64,000 nt of DNA from Acidobacteriota bacterium (GTDB lineage: Bacteria; Acidobacteriota; Blastocatellia; RBC074), in contig JADJXM010000005.1 in assembly GCA_016715865.1 (NCBI GenBank), positions 1 through 64,000 of the forward strand. Reading direction: 5' to 3'. The translations under genes and the position numbers were made by a program. The notes beneath the pieces are model-generated. The model made no database searches. It saw nothing but the letters and a program-made list of their open reading frames with translations, and was not told the DNA's origin. How positions within the stretch are numbered: position 1 is the stretch's first letter; each line of letters opens with the position of its first letter. Below, one piece after another: positions 62,391 through 64,000 of the stretch.

Positions 62391-63920
62391 TCATAATCTC
62401 GGACAGGTATGTGTCGTGGTGTGGCTGTATGTGAAAAGAGCTTCATTATTGCTGCTCACGTTGATGCCAAAATTACTGCCCGAAATTGAAATCCCGACAT
62501 TGCAGAGCGTTCCTATCAAACAGGTCTGGACATTAAAGGCCACGGCTGCCGAGCAGGTCGGTGGTGTATTGTTTCCGCCAATATAACCGGTTGCCGTCAT
62601 GCTTCGTTTTTCGATGGTTCCCAACGAATGCCAAAACAATGATCCAAGTGTCGGGATAGTATCCAATATCAGTGGTCCGTTCTCGTATTGTTCTTCATCC
62701 AGAAAATTTGCATCGCATGTCGCGTTGCAGGAACGATCAACTTTGCAGAAGCTCTGGATGGAAGAACTGCCTCCGTGTGTGCCGAAAATATGACCGTTCG
62801 AGTTATTGTCCGGTTTTTGTACCGGGTTGGCATAATAAATCTCTTCGAGGCAGAAATTTCCTGAATCAAATATCGTTCTGCCGCCGCCGCCGCCGGATCT
62901 GTCATAAAATCCGCCGCTTCCATCCGAACTGCAGGTTGGCAGAAAACTGTTCCAATTGTAGGAGGGATCCTGACAGCATTGTGTCAGTGAAGTCGCCCCT
63001 GCGGGACAGCAGATGCCCGAGTAATCGCAACCGCCCTGATCAGCGTAAAGCAGGTTAGCGCCGGTTTCGCCATCCAGACGGTCGAGTTTGAACAGAGTCG
63101 GCCTGGCGCCGGGTTGCGCACCTCTTTTGCGGGGATCGGGCTCGCCGGGATCAGCCTGGTCTTGTCCGTCCGGTTTGGGCCGTGAAGGTGATCCGCTCCC
63201 TTTTCCGACCGGTTTTCTGCCGCCGGCTCCGAACGCGGGGCGACTCTCACGCGATAACTTTGTCAGAGCCCCGCCGCTTCCCATGACCAGATCGAGATAT
63301 TCCATGCTGCCATTCGAGGTGGTTTGTGCAGGAGAATGATGGAGAACCATCGCTTTATATGCTTTTTCCCTCCCGTCCAGCCGGACGCGAACCTCGTATG
63401 ACGTGAATTTATTGACATCGCTGTAGGCTGGTCCGCCGGCCTGGAGGAACTGACCGATCGTCATCGTGTTGGAAGGGATATAGCGGCCGCGAACCCATTT
63501 CGCTTCGTATGTCAGAAATTCCGTCGGGTCCTTGTCGCTGCTGCGGACATATGACGTAAGCTGGACGATCTCATCGGTCGGCGCCGTGACCAGATCGAAG
63601 TATCTTCGATTGCGAATCTCGTCGATCGAGCCGGTATACATGTTAAAGAGATATATCTCGATATCGTCATATGGCACGTGTTCACGCTTGTTTTTCAATG
63701 CCTCCTGACGATTACCTGCGGAATGATAAAACTGTAGTTTGATGTAAGCCCTCCGCACCCGGTCATCATTGGATTGTACACGGCCCTCTGAGTCTGAATT
63801 GACAGTCTCCTGCTGGACGGGAATTCCATTGCTCATCCCATCAGTCGAAATCAGGCAATACAGAAGCAGGGTGACGGAAACCTGCGTTATGCCGCGCAGT
63901 ATTGATGGATTGATCTTCAT
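62391..63920 (-). CDS. Cys-rich secreted protein of unknown function
   Basis: I do not recognise this 509-residue protein. A signal sequence (LRGITQVSVTLLLYCLISTD) is followed by a mixed domain of about 200 residues (FDLVTAPTDEIVQLTSYVRS, SYEVRVRLDGREKAYKAMVL), a Lys/Pro/Gly/Asp-rich linker (around residues 245-280) and a Cys-rich region (GGCDYSGICCPAG, TQCCQDP, FCKVDRSCNATCDANF) ending in PPTCSAAVAFNVQTCLIGTL. ATG 63920 follows GGAG by six bases; an earlier in-frame ATG would add 14 residues. Disulfides in the periplasm or outside are likely. Family E lies at its 3' end. Confidence 0.8.
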   Translation of the reverse strand: MKINPSILRGITQVSVTLLLYCLISTDGMSNGIPVQQETVNSDSEGRVQSNDDRVRRAYIKLQFYHSAGNRQEALKNKREHVPYDDIEIYLFNMYTGSIDEIRNRRYFDLVTAPTDEIVQLTSYVRSSDKDPTEFLTYEAKWVRGRYIPSNTMTIGQFLQAGGPAYSDVNKFTSYEVRVRLDGREKAYKAMVLHHSPAQTTSNGSMEYLDLVMGSGGALTKLSRESRPAFGAGGRKPVGKGSGSPSRPKPDGQDQADPGEPDPRKRGAQPGARPTLFKLDRLDGETGANLLYADQGGCDYSGICCPAGATSLTQCCQDPSYNWNSFLPTCSSDGSGGFYDRSGGGGGRTIFDSGNFCLEEIYYANPVQKPDNNSNGHIFGTHGGSSSIQSFCKVDRSCNATCDANFLDEEQYENGPLILDTIPTLGSLFWHSLGTIEKRSMTATGYIGGNNTPPTCSAAVAFNVQTCLIGTLCNVGISISGSNFGINVSSNNEALFTYSHTTTHTCPRL

Positions 63921-64000
63921 TCGGAGCTCCTTTGATTTTTGGTTGACGGGGATGGCCATCACGCCGGCAGCGTTGAGTGTGGATGATTTAAAATCGGGAC

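Overview
The window reads as a contiguous, gene-dense chromosomal piece of a diderm bacterium, most likely an Acidobacteriota member (Blastocatellia-like). This is inference from: a VWA protein of the type recurrent in Acidobacteria (35-36 kb), KDO/LPS-linked genes (kdsB, a DUF374 acyltransferase), a two-subunit glycine decarboxylase, DUF1800/DUF6265/DUF971 proteins and a dense population of intergenic inverted repeats. No tRNA, rRNA, CRISPR array, transposase or phage gene was seen.

Layout. 0-2.4 kb: ahpC (cut by the left edge), ahpD, a small hypothetical gene. 1.8-8.1 kb, minus strand: a housekeeping cluster phoH-ybeY-corC-like-era-prmA-rsmE-msrA with overlapping 5' members. 8.2-18.7 kb: NTF2-like secreted protein, class A PBP, PhoB-type regulator, purC, Fis-like HTH, groESL under a sigma70 promoter with a perfect CIRCE operator, a cold-shock gene with a long leader, a serine hydrolase, and a remnant of a LuxR HTH. 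18.8-24.7 kb: cysS with a replaced C-terminus, a class III aminotransferase, and an ECF sigma / zinc-finger anti-sigma / TonB cluster preceded by an ECF-type promoter. 24.7-32.7 kb, minus strand: hsp20-lon and gcvT-H-PA-PB. 32.9-38 kb: a second ECF sigma/anti-sigma pair followed by DUF4252, DUF4252-like-VWA fusion, DUF4252 and RDD genes, the best candidate here for an uncharacterised envelope system. 38.2-48.7 kb: a stretch where six genes (amidohydrolase, GDPD, DUF1800, two small membrane proteins, ppdK) carry single-base or dinucleotide frameshifts while interleaved genes (DUF971, DUF1232, DUF374, recO) are open. 48.8-64 kb: P-loop protein, DUF6265, an AT-rich nucleotidyltransferase pair, receiver protein, NtrB/NtrC-like two-component system, PGB-BON protein, PP2C phosphatase, a trans-sulfuration enzyme, kdsB, HAD phosphatase, def, gltX and a Cys-rich secreted protein.

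The most unusual feature is the repeat content: at least seven unrelated families of inverted-repeat elements lie directly downstream of stop codons. One family (AGTAGAAAG-type) provides or abuts the TAG stop codon of five different genes, and another perfect one has 34-bp arms. A half-copy of a third family encodes the aberrant end of CysS.
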